Of a stretch of 64,000 nt of DNA, positions 32,788 to 44,616 are shown in pieces. The notes under the pieces are model-generated. The model searched no databases and was not told the origin of the DNA. It was given only the letters and a program-made list of their open reading frames with translations. A program made the position numbers and the translations under genes. This DNA is from Flavimaricola sp. (lineage in GTDB: Bacteria > Pseudomonadota > Alphaproteobacteria > Rhodobacterales > Rhodobacteraceae): contig JAQWWH010000016.1 of NCBI GenBank assembly GCA_029255105.1, positions 62,001 to 126,000 on the forward strand, read 5' to 3'. Within the stretch, counting starts at the first letter, position 1. Each line of letters opens with the position of its first letter.

Positions 32788-33906
32788 ATGAAATTCAGTA
32801 TCGAGCGCAGTGCGCTACTCAAGGCGGTTGCGCAGGCTCAGTCAGTTGTTGAGCGTCGCAACACTATTCCGATCCTCGCCAATGTCCTGATCGAGGCCGA
32901 GGGGGACAGCGTTCAGTTTCGCGCGACGGACCTCGATATCGAGGTTGTTGATCGCGCCCCGGCCAAGGTCGAGCGGGCAGGGGCCACGACGGTTTCGGCC
33001 GTGACCCTGAACGAGATCGTTCGCAAGCTGCCCGATGGCGCCCTTGTGACGCTGACCGACAATTCCCAGGCAGGACGCATGACGATCGAGGCCGGTCGGT
33101 CCAACTTTTCGCTGGCGACCCTGCCACGCGAAGATTTTCCGGTCATGGCCACGTCGGAGTATGCGGCAAACTTTGCTGCACCAGCGGCCGTGCTGCGCCG
33201 TCTGTTCGACAAGTCAAAATTCGCGATCTCGACGGAAGAGACCCGATACTACCTGAACGGCGTCTACATGCATGTGGCCGACGGTGACGGGGGCAAGGTG
33301 TTGCGCTGTGTTGCAACCGATGGCCATAGGTTGGCCCGGATCGATGCCCCGCTCCCCGAAGGAGCAGATGGCATGGCTGGCGTGATCGTCCCCCGCAAGA
33401 CCGTGGGAGAAATGCGCAAGCTGCTGGATGACGACGAGATGCAGATTGCGGTGTCGGTCAGCGAGACCAAGATCCGCTTTGCCACCCCCGACATCACCCT
33501 AACGTCCAAGGTCATCGACGGTACCTTCCCGGACTACACCCGCGTTATCCCGCAGGGCAACACCCGCCGCCTAGAAGTCGACGCGAGCGAGTTTGCCAAG
33601 GCGGTCGACCGTGTGGCCACCGTTTCGTCCGAGCGGTCCCGCGCCGTCAAACTGAGCCTTGACGATGATCGCCTGGTCCTGTCGGTGAACGCGCCGGATT
33701 CCGGTGCCGCCGAAGAAGAGCTTGCTGTGGCCTATTCGGACGAGCACCTGGATATCGGGTTCAATGCCAAGTATCTGCTCGAGATCGCCAGCCAGGTGGA
33801 CCGCGAGAACGCGGTGTTCCTGTTCAACTCCTCCGGGGACCCTACGCTGATGCGTGAGGGCGATGACATGAGTGCGGTTTATGTCGTGATGCCGATGCGC
33901 GTGTGA
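32788..33906 (+). CDS. dnaN: DNA polymerase III beta subunit (sliding clamp)
   Basis: 372 residues, three repeated clamp domains. It begins 'MKFSIERSALLKAVAQAQSVVERRNTIPILANVL' and ends 'GDPTLMREGDDMSAVYVVMPMRV', both canonical; the C-terminal P/M-R motif contributes to the protein-binding pocket. The clamp encircles DNA and tethers Pol III and repair proteins. GGAGCGAGGGAC precedes the ATG. The stop is followed within 10 bases by a dispersed repeat that runs into recF. Confidence 0.97.
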   Translation: MKFSIERSALLKAVAQAQSVVERRNTIPILANVLIEAEGDSVQFRATDLDIEVVDRAPAKVERAGATTVSAVTLNEIVRKLPDGALVTLTDNSQAGRMTIEAGRSNFSLATLPREDFPVMATSEYAANFAAPAAVLRRLFDKSKFAISTEETRYYLNGVYMHVADGDGGKVLRCVATDGHRLARIDAPLPEGADGMAGVIVPRKTVGEMRKLLDDDEMQIAVSVSETKIRFATPDITLTSKVIDGTFPDYTRVIPQGNTRRLEVDASEFAKAVDRVATVSSERSRAVKLSLDDDRLVLSVNAPDSGAAEEELAVAYSDEHLDIGFNAKYLLEIASQVDRENAVFLFNSSGDPTLMREGDDMSAVYVVMPMRV

Positions 33907-33916
33907 CGCGGGCGGT

Positions 33917-35059
33917 ATGCCTCCGGCGGGAGTATTTGAGCGACGAAGCGAAGGGGGCGGGGTCAGGCTGACCTCATTGCGGCTGTCGCACTTTCGCTCG
34001 CATCGCCGCGCCGAACTGGTCTTTGACGGTCGCCCTGTGGCGATTCATGGACCCAATGGTGCGGGCAAGACGAACCTGATCGAAGCCGTGTCCTTGCTGT
34101 CGCCGGGTCGAGGGTTGCGCCGGGCCTCTGCCGATGACCTTGTTCGCCGTCCCGAGGCGTTGGGATGGAAGGTCCAGGCGGAAATCGACGTAGCAGGGGT
34201 TTTGCACGAGGTGGAGACCTGGGCAGAGCCGGCAGGCTCGCGTCAGGTGCGTATCGACGGGAAAGTCACCAGCCAGGTGGCCCTGGGTCGGATTGCCCGG
34301 ATCCTGTGGCTGATCCCGGCGATGGACCGCCTTTGGATCGAAGGGGCGGATGGCCGCCGCCGGTTTCTGGATCGCGCCGTCCTGAGCTTTGACCCTGGTC
34401 ACGCCGAGGCTGTCCTCGACTATGAAAAGGCGATGCGCGAACGCAACCGGTTGTTGAAGGACATGGTCCGCGACGGGCATTGGTACGCAGCTCTTGAGGC
34501 CCAGATGGCCCGCGCTGGCGCTGCCATTGATGCCGGTCGCAAGGATACGATCGCCGCCCTTATGGCGGCGCAGGCGGGGGCCGAGACAGCGTTTCCCGCC
34601 GCGGCACTATCGCTAAGCCATCCGGACGGACCTCTGCCGGAGACCGAAGACGCATTGCGCGAGGCGTTGGCGCTGGGTCGCAATCGCGACCTTGCCGCAG
34701 GCCGCGCCCTTGTCGGCCCCCATCGCAGCGATCTGGAGGCGATCTGGCAGGCCAAGGGCGTCTCTGCCCGCGACTGTTCCACCGGAGAGCAGAAGGCGCT
34801 CCTGATATCGCTGATCCTTGCCAATGCCCGGGCCCTTGCCGCCGAGGGGCCGCCAATCCTGCTGCTGGATGAGGTGGCCGCCCATCTGGATGCTGGCCGC
34901 CGGGCGGCCTTGTATGACGAGATTTGCCTGCTGGGTGCGCAGGCCTTTATGACCGGGACGGGTGCGGAGTTGTTTGCCGACCTGGGCGATCGCGCGGCGG
35001 TGCTGGAAGTCCGCGAAGAGGCTGGCGTCTCGGGGGTGACAGCGGTTCCGGCCTCTTGA
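33917..35059 (+). CDS. recF: DNA replication/repair protein RecF
   Basis: SMC-like ATPase loading RecA at gaps through RecOR. Walker A is 'GPNGAGKTNLIEAVSLLSPGRGLRRA', the signature motif 'CSTGEQKALLISLILANA' and Walker B 'PPILLLDEVAAHLDAGRR'. Homology to other RecF proteins begins around codon 16 ('VRLTSLRLSHFRSHRRAELVF'). The only ATG, at 33917, adds 15 residues encoded by the dispersed repeat. Codons near the conserved start are GTC (33962), CTG (33968) and TTG (33977), with AAGGGGGCGGGG just upstream. The true start may be a rare codon, or the repeat may be translated. Confidence 0.93.
   Translation: MPPAGVFERRSEGGGVRLTSLRLSHFRSHRRAELVFDGRPVAIHGPNGAGKTNLIEAVSLLSPGRGLRRASADDLVRRPEALGWKVQAEIDVAGVLHEVETWAEPAGSRQVRIDGKVTSQVALGRIARILWLIPAMDRLWIEGADGRRRFLDRAVLSFDPGHAEAVLDYEKAMRERNRLLKDMVRDGHWYAALEAQMARAGAAIDAGRKDTIAALMAAQAGAETAFPAAALSLSHPDGPLPETEDALREALALGRNRDLAAGRALVGPHRSDLEAIWQAKGVSARDCSTGEQKALLISLILANARALAAEGPPILLLDEVAAHLDAGRRAALYDEICLLGAQAFMTGTGAELFADLGDRAAVLEVREEAGVSGVTAVPAS
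33919..33958 (+). repeat. Dispersed intergenic repeat, copy 4 (between dnaN and recF)
   Basis: CCTCCGGCGGGAGTATTTGAGCGACGAAGCGAAGGGGG. This is the fullest form of the element: a CTCC-GGCG-GGAG mini-hairpin, TATTT, then a purine-rich GACGAAGCGAAG tail. It occupies the predicted recF start region. Confidence 0.65.
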
Positions 35060-35090
35060 ACCTGCCCAAGAACTGGAGGATGGGTGGCGC

Positions 35091-35711
35091 ATGACCGTGA
35101 CCGCTGTTGATCTGGGCCTTTATGCCATCGCCATCTTTCTGCTGTTCCTGACACCGGGACCGGTCTGGGTCGCGCTGGCTGCGCGGGCCTTGTCCGGCGG
35201 ATTTCGAGGAGCCTGGCCGCTGGCGCTGGGCGTCACTCTGGGTGACCTGATGTGGCCACTGCTGGCGATCCTGGGCGTGTCCTGGATTGTGTCAGTCTTT
35301 GAAGGCTTCTTGCTGTTCTTGCGCTGGGTGGCATGTGCGACCTTTATCGTCATGGGGCTACTGATCTATCGGTCGGCAGGCAAGCCGATCTCGACCGACG
35401 GTCGATTGACCCGGCCGGGCATGTGGGCCGGGTTTGCCGCCGGTGTCGCCGTGATCGTGGGCAATCCCAAGGCGATCCTGTTCTACATGGGCATCCTGCC
35501 GGGTTTCTTTGACATCGGTCAGCTGACGCCGCCTGACATTGCTGCGGTCTGCGCTGTATCGATGGCGATCCCCCTTGTCGGAAACCTGTGTCTGGCATTT
35601 TTCATCGGCCGCGCCCGGCAGCTTTTGACATCGCCCACAGCCCTGAAGCGCACCAATCAGGTGGCGGGGGTCCTGCTGATCTTTGTCGGCCTCGTTATCC
35701 CTGTTTTGTAA
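35091..35711 (+). CDS. LysE family amino-acid/metabolite exporter
   Basis: 206-residue inner-membrane protein with about six membrane segments. 'LFLTPGPVWVALAARALSGGFRGAWPLALGVTLGDLMW' matches the LysE/RhtB N-terminal signature (F-x-P-G-P then G-x-x-x-G). 'VGNPKAILFYMGILPGFF' is the second family motif. Members export amino acids, homoserine lactones or similar compounds; the substrate is not predictable. GGAGGATGGGTGGCGC precedes the ATG. It is inserted between recF and gyrB, co-directional with them. Confidence 0.88.
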   Translation: MTVTAVDLGLYAIAIFLLFLTPGPVWVALAARALSGGFRGAWPLALGVTLGDLMWPLLAILGVSWIVSVFEGFLLFLRWVACATFIVMGLLIYRSAGKPISTDGRLTRPGMWAGFAAGVAVIVGNPKAILFYMGILPGFFDIGQLTPPDIAAVCAVSMAIPLVGNLCLAFFIGRARQLLTSPTALKRTNQVAGVLLIFVGLVIPVL

Positions 35712-35772
35712 CACAAAATATGGGGGTTTCGCCGTGACATCCCCGGCGTTTGGGCCTATATTTCGGGTCTGA

Positions 35773-38208
<2,436 letters not shown>

Positions 38209-38235
38209 TCCAGTCTTGACCGGTTGACCCAAACG

Positions 38236-38266
38236 AAAAGCCCGGACCAATTGGCCCGGGCTTTTT
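38236..38266. terminator. Bidirectional intrinsic terminator between gyrB and ilvE
   Basis: AAAAGCCCGG (38236-38245) pairs with CCGGGCTTTT (38256-38265) around an internal CCAATTGG palindrome. A-run and T-run flank it, so it can serve both converging genes. Confidence 0.9.
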
Positions 38267-38305
38267 GCTGTGACGCTTCCATTGGGGCTATTTCGCCCCC
38301 GGATT

Positions 38306-39175
38306 TTAGGCCCGAACGAGCTTTTCGTAGCTTTCCGAGATTTCGCGTGTCAGCGCGCCGACCTCAAAGTTGTAGTCGCCGATCTGTCCGACGGGCGTCA
38401 CTTCGGCGGCGGTGCCGGTCAGCCAGCACTGTTCAAACCCTTCCAACTCTTCGGGCATGATGTGCCGCTCGTGGACCTTGATCTGGCGGTCGCCAAGCAT
38501 GCCGATGACGGTCTGGCGGGTCAGGCCGTTCAGGAAGCAGTCGGGCTTGGGCGTGTGAACCTCGCCGTCCTTGACGAAAAAGATGTTCGCTCCGGTCGCC
38601 TCGGCGACATAGCCGCGATAGTCGAACATCATCGCGTCAGAGCAACCTTTAGCTTCGGCAGAGTGTTTGGACATCGTGCAGATCATGTACAGACCGGCTG
38701 CCTTTGCGTGGGACGGAATGGTCTCGGGGCTGGGCCGCTTCCATTTGGCGATATCCAGCTTGGCACCCTTCATCTTGGCGTCGCCGTAGTAGTTGCCCCA
38801 TTCCCAGGCAGCGACAGCCATCCGGACCGGGTTGCGCTTGGCCGCGACACCCATGTCTTCGCCAGCGCCGCGCCAGGCGACGGCCCGGACATATGCATCG
38901 GTAAAGCCGTTCGCGGTCAGGACGGCCTGCTTGGCGGCCTCGATCTCGTCCACAGTGTAGGGGATTTCAAAATCCAGGCAGGAGGCGGAATAGCGCAGAC
39001 GCTCTGAATGCTGCCGGCTCTTGAAGATCTTGCCGTTGTAGCACCGCTCGCCCTCAAAGACGCTCGACGCATAATGCATGGCGTGGGTCAGGATGTGCAC
39101 ATTGGCATCGCGCCAGTCCACAAGCGTTCCGTCCATCCAGATTTTGCCATCGCGGTCACTGTAAGATCCAGCCAT
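38306..39175 (-). CDS. ilvE: Branched-chain amino acid aminotransferase
   Basis: 289-residue fold-type IV PLP enzyme that transaminates Leu, Ile and Val with 2-oxoglutarate. 'HYASSVFEGERCYNGKIFKSRQHSERL' is the N-terminal block and 'EATGANIFFVKDGEVHTP' the late signature. It is a little shorter than E. coli IlvE (309), as usual in Rhodobacteraceae. AAAGGATGGG precedes the ATG. It is divergent from the petP-like gene over 144 bases, which carry an inverted repeat at about 39239-39249. Confidence 0.9.
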   Translation of the reverse strand: MAGSYSDRDGKIWMDGTLVDWRDANVHILTHAMHYASSVFEGERCYNGKIFKSRQHSERLRYSASCLDFEIPYTVDEIEAAKQAVLTANGFTDAYVRAVAWRGAGEDMGVAAKRNPVRMAVAAWEWGNYYGDAKMKGAKLDIAKWKRPSPETIPSHAKAAGLYMICTMSKHSAEAKGCSDAMMFDYRGYVAEATGANIFFVKDGEVHTPKPDCFLNGLTRQTVIGMLGDRQIKVHERHIMPEELEGFEQCWLTGTAAEVTPVGQIGDYNFEVGALTREISESYEKLVRA

Positions 39176-39238
39176 TCCAAACCCATCCTTTTACGTTTGT
39201 TACGCATATAGGTCCGCTTCGGACATAATGTTGCGTGA

Positions 39239-39249
39239 AATCTGAGATT
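39239..39249. promoter_or_regulatory. Small palindrome in the ilvE/petP divergent promoter region
   Basis: AATCTGAGATT is a perfect 5+1+5 palindrome, set in GCGTGAAATCTGAGATTCGC. It lies 64 bases upstream of ilvE and 71 upstream of the MarR-type gene. It could be the MarR operator; position is the only support. Confidence 0.35.
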
Positions 39250-39319
39250 CGCTAACAGTTGCATCTTGGAATGTCAACAAGGCTGACGTATCTTCGAACC
39301 AGCACGAGGGAGTGAGAAC

Positions 39320-39832
39320 ATGGATCAGAGTAATGCGCCGCAGAGCGGTCAGGCTCTGCTTTTTCTGACTGACGAGCAGCTGCGCAAAGGGATAGAGGCG
39401 ATGTTTTTCGCCTATCGGGGCTTTACCGCAGACCCCGATCGGATCCTGTCCGAAAAGTCCTACGGGCGGGCGCATCATCGGGCCATCCACTTCATCCACC
39501 GCAGTCCCGGAACGACGGTCAACAACCTTCTGTCGATCCTGGGTGTTACAAAGCAATCCCTGAATCGTGTCTTGCGCACTTTGGTCGAGGATGGCTTGGT
39601 CGAAAGCAATGTAGGTGCGACCGATAAACGCGAACGGAACCTGTACCTTACAGAAGAAGGAGCGGCTCTTGAGCGGGAATTGTCAGACGCACAGCGCGAC
39701 CGGATGCGGGCCGCTTACCGTGCGGCGGGGCCTGCTGCCGTGACGGGTTTTCGACAAGTGCTTGAGGCGATGATGGACGACGATATGCGCCGACAGTTTG
39801 ACGCGCTGCGTGACACGCGGGGACGGAGCTGA
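39320..39832 (+). CDS. petP: MarR-family transcriptional regulator (PetP-like)
   Basis: 170-residue winged-helix protein. The core HTH is 'GTTVNNLLSILGVTKQSLNRVLRTLVEDGLVES', followed by the wing 'DKRERNLYLTEEGAALERELSD'. Its stop overlaps the start of the response regulator gene by one base, the arrangement of petP-petR in Rhodobacter capsulatus, where PetR is needed for growth with the cytochrome bc1 complex. The symbol is assigned from that gene order and the domain pair, so it is moderately secure. GAGGGAGTGAGAAC precedes the ATG. Confidence 0.75.
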   Translation: MDQSNAPQSGQALLFLTDEQLRKGIEAMFFAYRGFTADPDRILSEKSYGRAHHRAIHFIHRSPGTTVNNLLSILGVTKQSLNRVLRTLVEDGLVESNVGATDKRERNLYLTEEGAALERELSDAQRDRMRAAYRAAGPAAVTGFRQVLEAMMDDDMRRQFDALRDTRGRS

Positions 39833-40527
39833 TGGAGGCCGCGCACCTTCTGATTGTCGATGATGACGAACGTATTCGGGTTCTGTTGCAAAAGTTCCTT
39901 GTGCGATCTGGTTTTCTGGTGACAGCCGCACGCGATGCCGCCCACGCCCGGCGGATCCTGTCGGGGCTGGAGTTCGACATGATCGTCCTGGATGTCATGA
40001 TGCCTGGCGAAGATGGCGTCAGCCTCTGCCGTGATCTTCGGTCAAGGCTTGGGACCCCCATCCTGCTCCTGACTGCCAAGTCCGAGACGAACGAGCGGAT
40101 CAACGGACTTGAGGCGGGGGCTGACGACTACATGTCCAAGCCGTTCGAGCCGAAAGAACTTCTGTTGAGGATCAACGCGATCCTGCGCCGGGTTCCAGCC
40201 GCGGAACCGATCGCGGTTCTGCCCAAAGTGCTTACCCTGGGGCCCATTCGATACGACATCGAGCGGGGCGAGATGTGGCAGGGCGAGGCACCTGTCCGAT
40301 TGACTGCGACAGAAAGCCAGCTGATGCGGATATTTTCCGGGTGTCCAGGTCAGGCCGTCACCCGTACTCGCCTTGTCGAAGAACTCGGCCGGGGTGGCGG
40401 ACAGGCCCAGGAACGGGCCGTCGATGTGCAGATTACCCGCTTGCGCCGCAAAATCGAGGCTGACCCAAAGCAGCCGCGCTACCTTCAAACCGTGCGCGGC
40501 GAAGGCTATATGCTGGCCCCGGACTGA
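39832..40527 (+). CDS. petR: OmpR/PhoB-family response regulator (PetR-like)
   Basis: 231 residues. Receiver domain with acidic pocket 'IVDDDERIR', phosphoacceptor Asp in 'DMIVLDVMMPGEDGVSL', switch Thr/Ser in 'ILLLTAKSE' and Lys in 'DDYMSKPFEPKELL'. The C-terminal winged-helix DNA-binding domain is 'RGGGQAQERAVDVQITRLRRKIEADPKQPRYLQTVRGEGYML'. No histidine kinase gene is adjacent, as known for petR. It overlaps petP by one base, so the two are translationally linked. Confidence 0.85.
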   Translation: MEAAHLLIVDDDERIRVLLQKFLVRSGFLVTAARDAAHARRILSGLEFDMIVLDVMMPGEDGVSLCRDLRSRLGTPILLLTAKSETNERINGLEAGADDYMSKPFEPKELLLRINAILRRVPAAEPIAVLPKVLTLGPIRYDIERGEMWQGEAPVRLTATESQLMRIFSGCPGQAVTRTRLVEELGRGGGQAQERAVDVQITRLRRKIEADPKQPRYLQTVRGEGYMLAPD

Positions 40528-40588
40528 CAGCCCAAAGCAATTTCAGTCCGACAAGTTCTTGTATCGTGCCGGATAATCCGGTTTTGTC

Positions 40589-41521
40589 ATGCTTATGGCG
40601 ACCGCCCTTATCACCCATCCGGACTGCCTTGGCCATGTCACCCCTCCTGGTCACCCCGAGCAAGTTGCCCGCCTTGAGGCGGTTCTTTCGGCTTTGGACG
40701 GGATGGACCTGATCCGGGTAAAGGCCCCACTTGTGGCAGAGGATGATCTTTTGCGCTGCCATCCCCAGTCATATCTGAATGATCTTAAGCGAGCGTCCCC
40801 GACCAGCGGTTGGTGGGCGCTAGACCCAGATACCTACATGTCCCAGGGCACCCTGACCGCTGCACACCGCGCTGTTGGTGCCGTCATTCGGGGTGTTGAC
40901 CTTGTCTTGGCGGGTGATGCGGCAAATGCCTTTGCGGCCGTTCGTCCCCCTGGTCATCATGCCGAACGTGAAACGGCCATGGGATTTTGCCTGTTTGGAA
41001 ATGTCGCGATTGCCGCGCACTATGCGCTTGAGCATCATGGCCTGTCTCGGGTCGCCATCGTCGACTTTGACGTTCATCACGGAAACGGAACACAGGCACT
41101 GGTCGAGGATGATCCTCGCATCCTGTATTGCTCGACCCACCAAATGCCGTTCTACCCTGGAACCGGACGTCCTTCGGATACCGGCCCCCATGATACGATC
41201 ATCAACGTCGGACTTGCCTCGGGCACAGGGTCCAAGGAGTTTCGCGCGGCGATGGACCGGATCGTCCTGCCTGGGATTGATGCATTTTCTCCGCAACTCC
41301 TGCTTATATCCGCCGGGTTCGATGCACATCGGGATGATCCATTGGCGGAACTGAACCTGACGACCGAGGACTTTGCCTGGGTGACAGCCAAAATTTGCGA
41401 TCTGGCCGACAAACATTGTGCCGGGCGCGTGGTCTCTGCCCTGGAAGGGGGTTATGATCTTGAGGCGCTGGGCGAACGTGCCGCGGCGCATGTTGGAATA
41501 CTGAGGGAGCGGGGCGCATGA
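40589..41521 (+). CDS. Histone deacetylase-family amidohydrolase
   Basis: 310-residue zinc-dependent deacetylase fold related to acetoin-utilisation and acetylpolyamine amidohydrolases. '[29 protein letters not shown]' carries the active-site His pair, '[15 protein letters not shown]' the metal-binding Asp/His, and '[18 protein letters not shown]' the third metal ligand. Bacterial members remove acetyl groups from small molecules or proteins. Two in-frame ATGs (40589, 40595) are possible. The stop overlaps xseB (ATGA), so this is the first gene of the xseB-ispA-dxs transcript. Confidence 0.88.
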   Translation: MLMATALITHPDCLGHVTPPGHPEQVARLEAVLSALDGMDLIRVKAPLVAEDDLLRCHPQSYLNDLKRASPTSGWWALDPDTYMSQGTLTAAHRAVGAVIRGVDLVLAGDAANAFAAVRPPGHHAERETAMGFCLFGNVAIAAHYALEHHGLSRVAIVDFDVHHGNGTQALVEDDPRILYCSTHQMPFYPGTGRPSDTGPHDTIINVGLASGTGSKEFRAAMDRIVLPGIDAFSPQLLLISAGFDAHRDDPLAELNLTTEDFAWVTAKICDLADKHCAGRVVSALEGGYDLEALGERAAAHVGILRERGA

Positions 41522-41757
41522 CCGAAGTGCCGGTAAATGAAATGAGCTTCGAGGATGCGATCCGAGAGTTGGAGCAGGTGGTCGGCAAGTTGGAGCGTGG
41601 CGATGTCGCGCTGGAAGAGTCGATCTCGCTTTACGAACGCGGAGCCGCTTTGAAGAAGCGCTGCGAGACCAAGCTGAAAGAGGCCGAAGAAAAGGTCGCC
41701 AAGATCACTCTGGGTGAGGATGGCCAACCTTCAGGTACTGTCCCCCTCGATGACTGA
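41518..41757 (+). CDS. xseB: Exodeoxyribonuclease VII small subunit
   Basis: 79-residue helical protein with the standard '[41 protein letters not shown]' core. It binds XseA to form ExoVII, a single-strand DNA exonuclease. It overlaps the upstream deacetylase-family gene by 4 bases and ispA by 8 bases. The xseB-ispA-dxs order is conserved across many proteobacteria. xseA is not in the window. Confidence 0.95.
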   Translation: MTEVPVNEMSFEDAIRELEQVVGKLERGDVALEESISLYERGAALKKRCETKLKEAEEKVAKITLGEDGQPSGTVPLDD

Positions 41758-42625
41758 GACGTTTTCGGCGGCGCTTGCAGCGGCGGCGAAGGCGACGCAG
41801 GCCCGGTTGGCAGAGGCCGTGGGACACTTGCCTGACCTTCCCGTAACCCGGGCCATGTCCTACGCCGTACAGGGTGGCAAAGGCCTGCGCGGATTCTTGG
41901 TGCTGGAATCGGCGCGCTTGCATGGCGTTGACCAATCCCGGGCCATCGGTCCTGCCGCCGCGATCGAGGCGTTGCACGCCTATTCCCTCGTGCACGATGA
42001 CCTGCCCTGCATGGATGATGATGACCTGCGTCGGGGCCAGCCAACCGTCCACCGCAAATGGGACGAGGCGACAGCCGTCCTTGCCGGAGACGCTTTGCAG
42101 ACACTGGCCTTTACCCTGTGTGCCGACGATAGCGTCGGGCCTGCCGAGGTTCGTGTCGATCTGATCGCAAGCCTTGCCAAGGCCGCGGGCGCCGAAGGTA
42201 TGGTTCTGGGGCAGGCCCTTGATATTGCAGCCGAAACGGCGGCCACCCCTTTGTCGTTGGACGAAATCACCGCCCTTCAGGCCGGTAAGACCGGGGCCCT
42301 GATCGTTTGGTCGGCAGAGGCCGGTGCCCGGCTGGCCGGTGCCGACACAGGCCCCCTGCGCCACTACGCCACGGCCCTTGGCCTTGCCTTCCAGATCGCC
42401 GACGACATCCTTGACGTCGAGGGCGACGCTGACGCCGTGGGCAAAGCCCTGCGCAAGGACGCAGAGGCAGGCAAGGCAACCTTCGTGTCCTTGCTGGGGT
42501 TGGACGGGGCCAAGGCCCGAGCGGCTGCCCTTGTCGATGAGGCCTGCGCAGCGCTCGAGTGCTATGGGGCAGAGGCCCACAACTTGCGGGCGGCGGCCCG
42601 CTTTGTTATCGCCCGCCGGAATTGA
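41750..42625 (+). CDS. ispA: Geranyl/farnesyl diphosphate synthase
   Basis: 291-residue short-chain prenyltransferase supplying FPP for ubiquinone tails, undecaprenyl phosphate and carotenoids. First Asp-rich motif '[20 protein letters not shown]' and second '[13 protein letters not shown]' are intact, with '[10 protein letters not shown]' and 'GQALDI' between. The ATG at 41750 overlaps the xseB stop; the frame opens further upstream (41714) but only inside xseB. Directly followed by dxs, so the isoprenoid steps are co-expressed. Confidence 0.93.
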   Translation: MTETFSAALAAAAKATQARLAEAVGHLPDLPVTRAMSYAVQGGKGLRGFLVLESARLHGVDQSRAIGPAAAIEALHAYSLVHDDLPCMDDDDLRRGQPTVHRKWDEATAVLAGDALQTLAFTLCADDSVGPAEVRVDLIASLAKAAGAEGMVLGQALDIAAETAATPLSLDEITALQAGKTGALIVWSAEAGARLAGADTGPLRHYATALGLAFQIADDILDVEGDADAVGKALRKDAEAGKATFVSLLGLDGAKARAAALVDEACAALECYGAEAHNLRAAARFVIARRN

Positions 42626-42640
42626 TCAAAGGCCAAGCCA

Positions 42641-44566
42641 ATGTCTGACCGTCCTGTCACACCCCTGCTGGATCAGGTGCAGGTTCCCGCCGACCTTAAA
42701 CGGCTAAGCGATAGTGACCTGAAGCGTCTGGCGGATGAGTTGCGGATAGAAACCGTGGCCGTCGTCAGCGAAACCGGCGGCCATCTGGGGGCGGGGCTTG
42801 GTGTGGTCGAATTGACGGTTGCCTTGCACGCCGTCTTTGACGCGCCCAAGGACAAGATCATCTGGGACGTGTCCCACCAGTGCTATCCGCACAAGATCCT
42901 GACAGGCCGCCGCGACCGCATGCGCACGTTGCGGATGGAGAATGGTCTGTCCGGTTTCACCAAGCGGTCCGAAAGCCCTTATGATCCGTTCGGGGCGGCC
43001 CATAGCTCTACCTCCATTTCCGCCGCACTTGGTTTTGCCGTTGCCCGCGATCTGGGGGGCACCCCCGAAACCGGGATCGGCGACGCCATTGCCATTATTG
43101 GCGACGGAGCGATGAGTGGCGGCATGGCCTATGAGGCGATGAACAACGCGGGCCACCTCAAGAAGCGGTTGATCGTCATCCTGAACGACAACGAGATGTC
43201 GATTGCCCCTCCCGTCGGGGCGATGTCGACCTATCTGTCGCGCCTTTACGCAGGCGAGCCGTTTCAGGAGCTGAAGGCAGCGGCAAAAGGGGCGGTGTCC
43301 TTCCTGCCACCGCCCTTCCGTGAAGGGGCGCAACGCGCCAAGGAAATGCTCAAGCATATGACCGTGGGCGGGACCCTGTTCGAAGAACTTGGGTTCTCGT
43401 ACCTCGGGCCGATCGACGGGCATGATATGGAGCAGTTGTTGTCCGTCCTGCGGACCGTCAAGGCGCGTGCAACCGGCCCGATCCTGATCCACGCGATCAC
43501 CAAGAAGGGCAAGGGCTACGCCCCGGCCGAAAGCGCCCGTGACGGTGGCCACGCAACCGCCCGTTTTGACGTGCTGACCGGCAAACAGGCCAAGGCCAAG
43601 TCAAACGCGCCCTCCTATACTTCGGTCTTTGCCGATGCGCTTTTGGCCCATGCTGCCAAGGACAGCCGGATTTGTGCGGTCACCGCAGCCATGCCCGACG
43701 GGACGGGACTGTCCAAGTTCATGGAGCGTTACGCCAGCCGGTGTTTCGATGTGGGCATCGCAGAACAGCACGCCGTCACCTTTTCGGCCGGGCTTGCTGC
43801 TGGGGGGATGCGCCCCTTCTGCGCGCTGTACTCTACGTTCCTGCAACGGGGGTATGATCAGGTGGTCCATGACGTGGCCATTCAACGCCTGCCGGTCCGC
43901 TTTGCCATTGACCGGGCTGGACTGGTCGGGGCCGACGGGGCGACCCACGCAGGCAGCTATGACATCGCGTTTCTGGCCAATCTACCCGGCTTTGTCGTGA
44001 TGGCCGCAGCAGACGAGGCCGAGCTTGTCCGCATGGTGGCCACCGCTGCCCAGCATGATACAGGCCCGATCGCCTTCCGCTTTCCCCGCGGTGAGGGGGT
44101 CGGCGTCGAGATGCCGGCAGATCCGCAACCTCTTGAGATCGGCAAGGGTCGTATGGTGCAGGAAGGCAAAGGTATTGCAATCCTGTCCTTCGGCACCCGA
44201 CTGTCAGAGGTGATGAAAGCAAGCGAAAGCCTTGCCGCAAAAGGGATCACCCCCACAATTGCCGACGCCCGCTTTGCCAAGCCGCTGGATCGGGAGATGA
44301 TCCTGGACCTTGCGTCCCGGCACGAGGCCTTGATTACCATCGAGGAAGGGGCCGTTGGTGGTTTTGGCAGTCACGTCGCCCAACTGCTGTCCGACGAAGG
44401 GGTTTTTGACGCAGGGCTGAAATTCCGGTCCATGGTCTTGCCCGACATCTTCATTGATCAGGCCGGACCCAAGGAGATGTATGCCGTTGCCGCCCTCAAC
44501 GCCGAGGACATCGAGCGCAAAGTGCTTGAGGTGATGGGTGTAGGCGTCATGACCCGGCGGGCCTGA
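42641..44566 (+). CDS. dxs: 1-deoxy-D-xylulose-5-phosphate synthase
   Basis: 641-residue thiamine-diphosphate enzyme condensing pyruvate and glyceraldehyde 3-phosphate, the first step of the MEP pathway. The ThDP-binding motif '[20 protein letters not shown]', 'LNDNEMSI', and the catalytic-Glu region '[18 protein letters not shown]' are all present, as is '[14 protein letters not shown]'. Length is standard. It lies 15 bases behind ispA and ends the operon. Confidence 0.96.
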   Translation: MSDRPVTPLLDQVQVPADLKRLSDSDLKRLADELRIETVAVVSETGGHLGAGLGVVELTVALHAVFDAPKDKIIWDVSHQCYPHKILTGRRDRMRTLRMENGLSGFTKRSESPYDPFGAAHSSTSISAALGFAVARDLGGTPETGIGDAIAIIGDGAMSGGMAYEAMNNAGHLKKRLIVILNDNEMSIAPPVGAMSTYLSRLYAGEPFQELKAAAKGAVSFLPPPFREGAQRAKEMLKHMTVGGTLFEELGFSYLGPIDGHDMEQLLSVLRTVKARATGPILIHAITKKGKGYAPAESARDGGHATARFDVLTGKQAKAKSNAPSYTSVFADALLAHAAKDSRICAVTAAMPDGTGLSKFMERYASRCFDVGIAEQHAVTFSAGLAAGGMRPFCALYSTFLQRGYDQVVHDVAIQRLPVRFAIDRAGLVGADGATHAGSYDIAFLANLPGFVVMAAADEAELVRMVATAAQHDTGPIAFRFPRGEGVGVEMPADPQPLEIGKGRMVQEGKGIAILSFGTRLSEVMKASESLAAKGITPTIADARFAKPLDREMILDLASRHEALITIEEGAVGGFGSHVAQLLSDEGVFDAGLKFRSMVLPDIFIDQAGPKEMYAVAALNAEDIERKVLEVMGVGVMTRRA

Positions 44567-44616
44567 CAAGACATGCTGTCCGGAGGACCCTCCGGTGGAT
44601 CATTGATGAGGATGAA

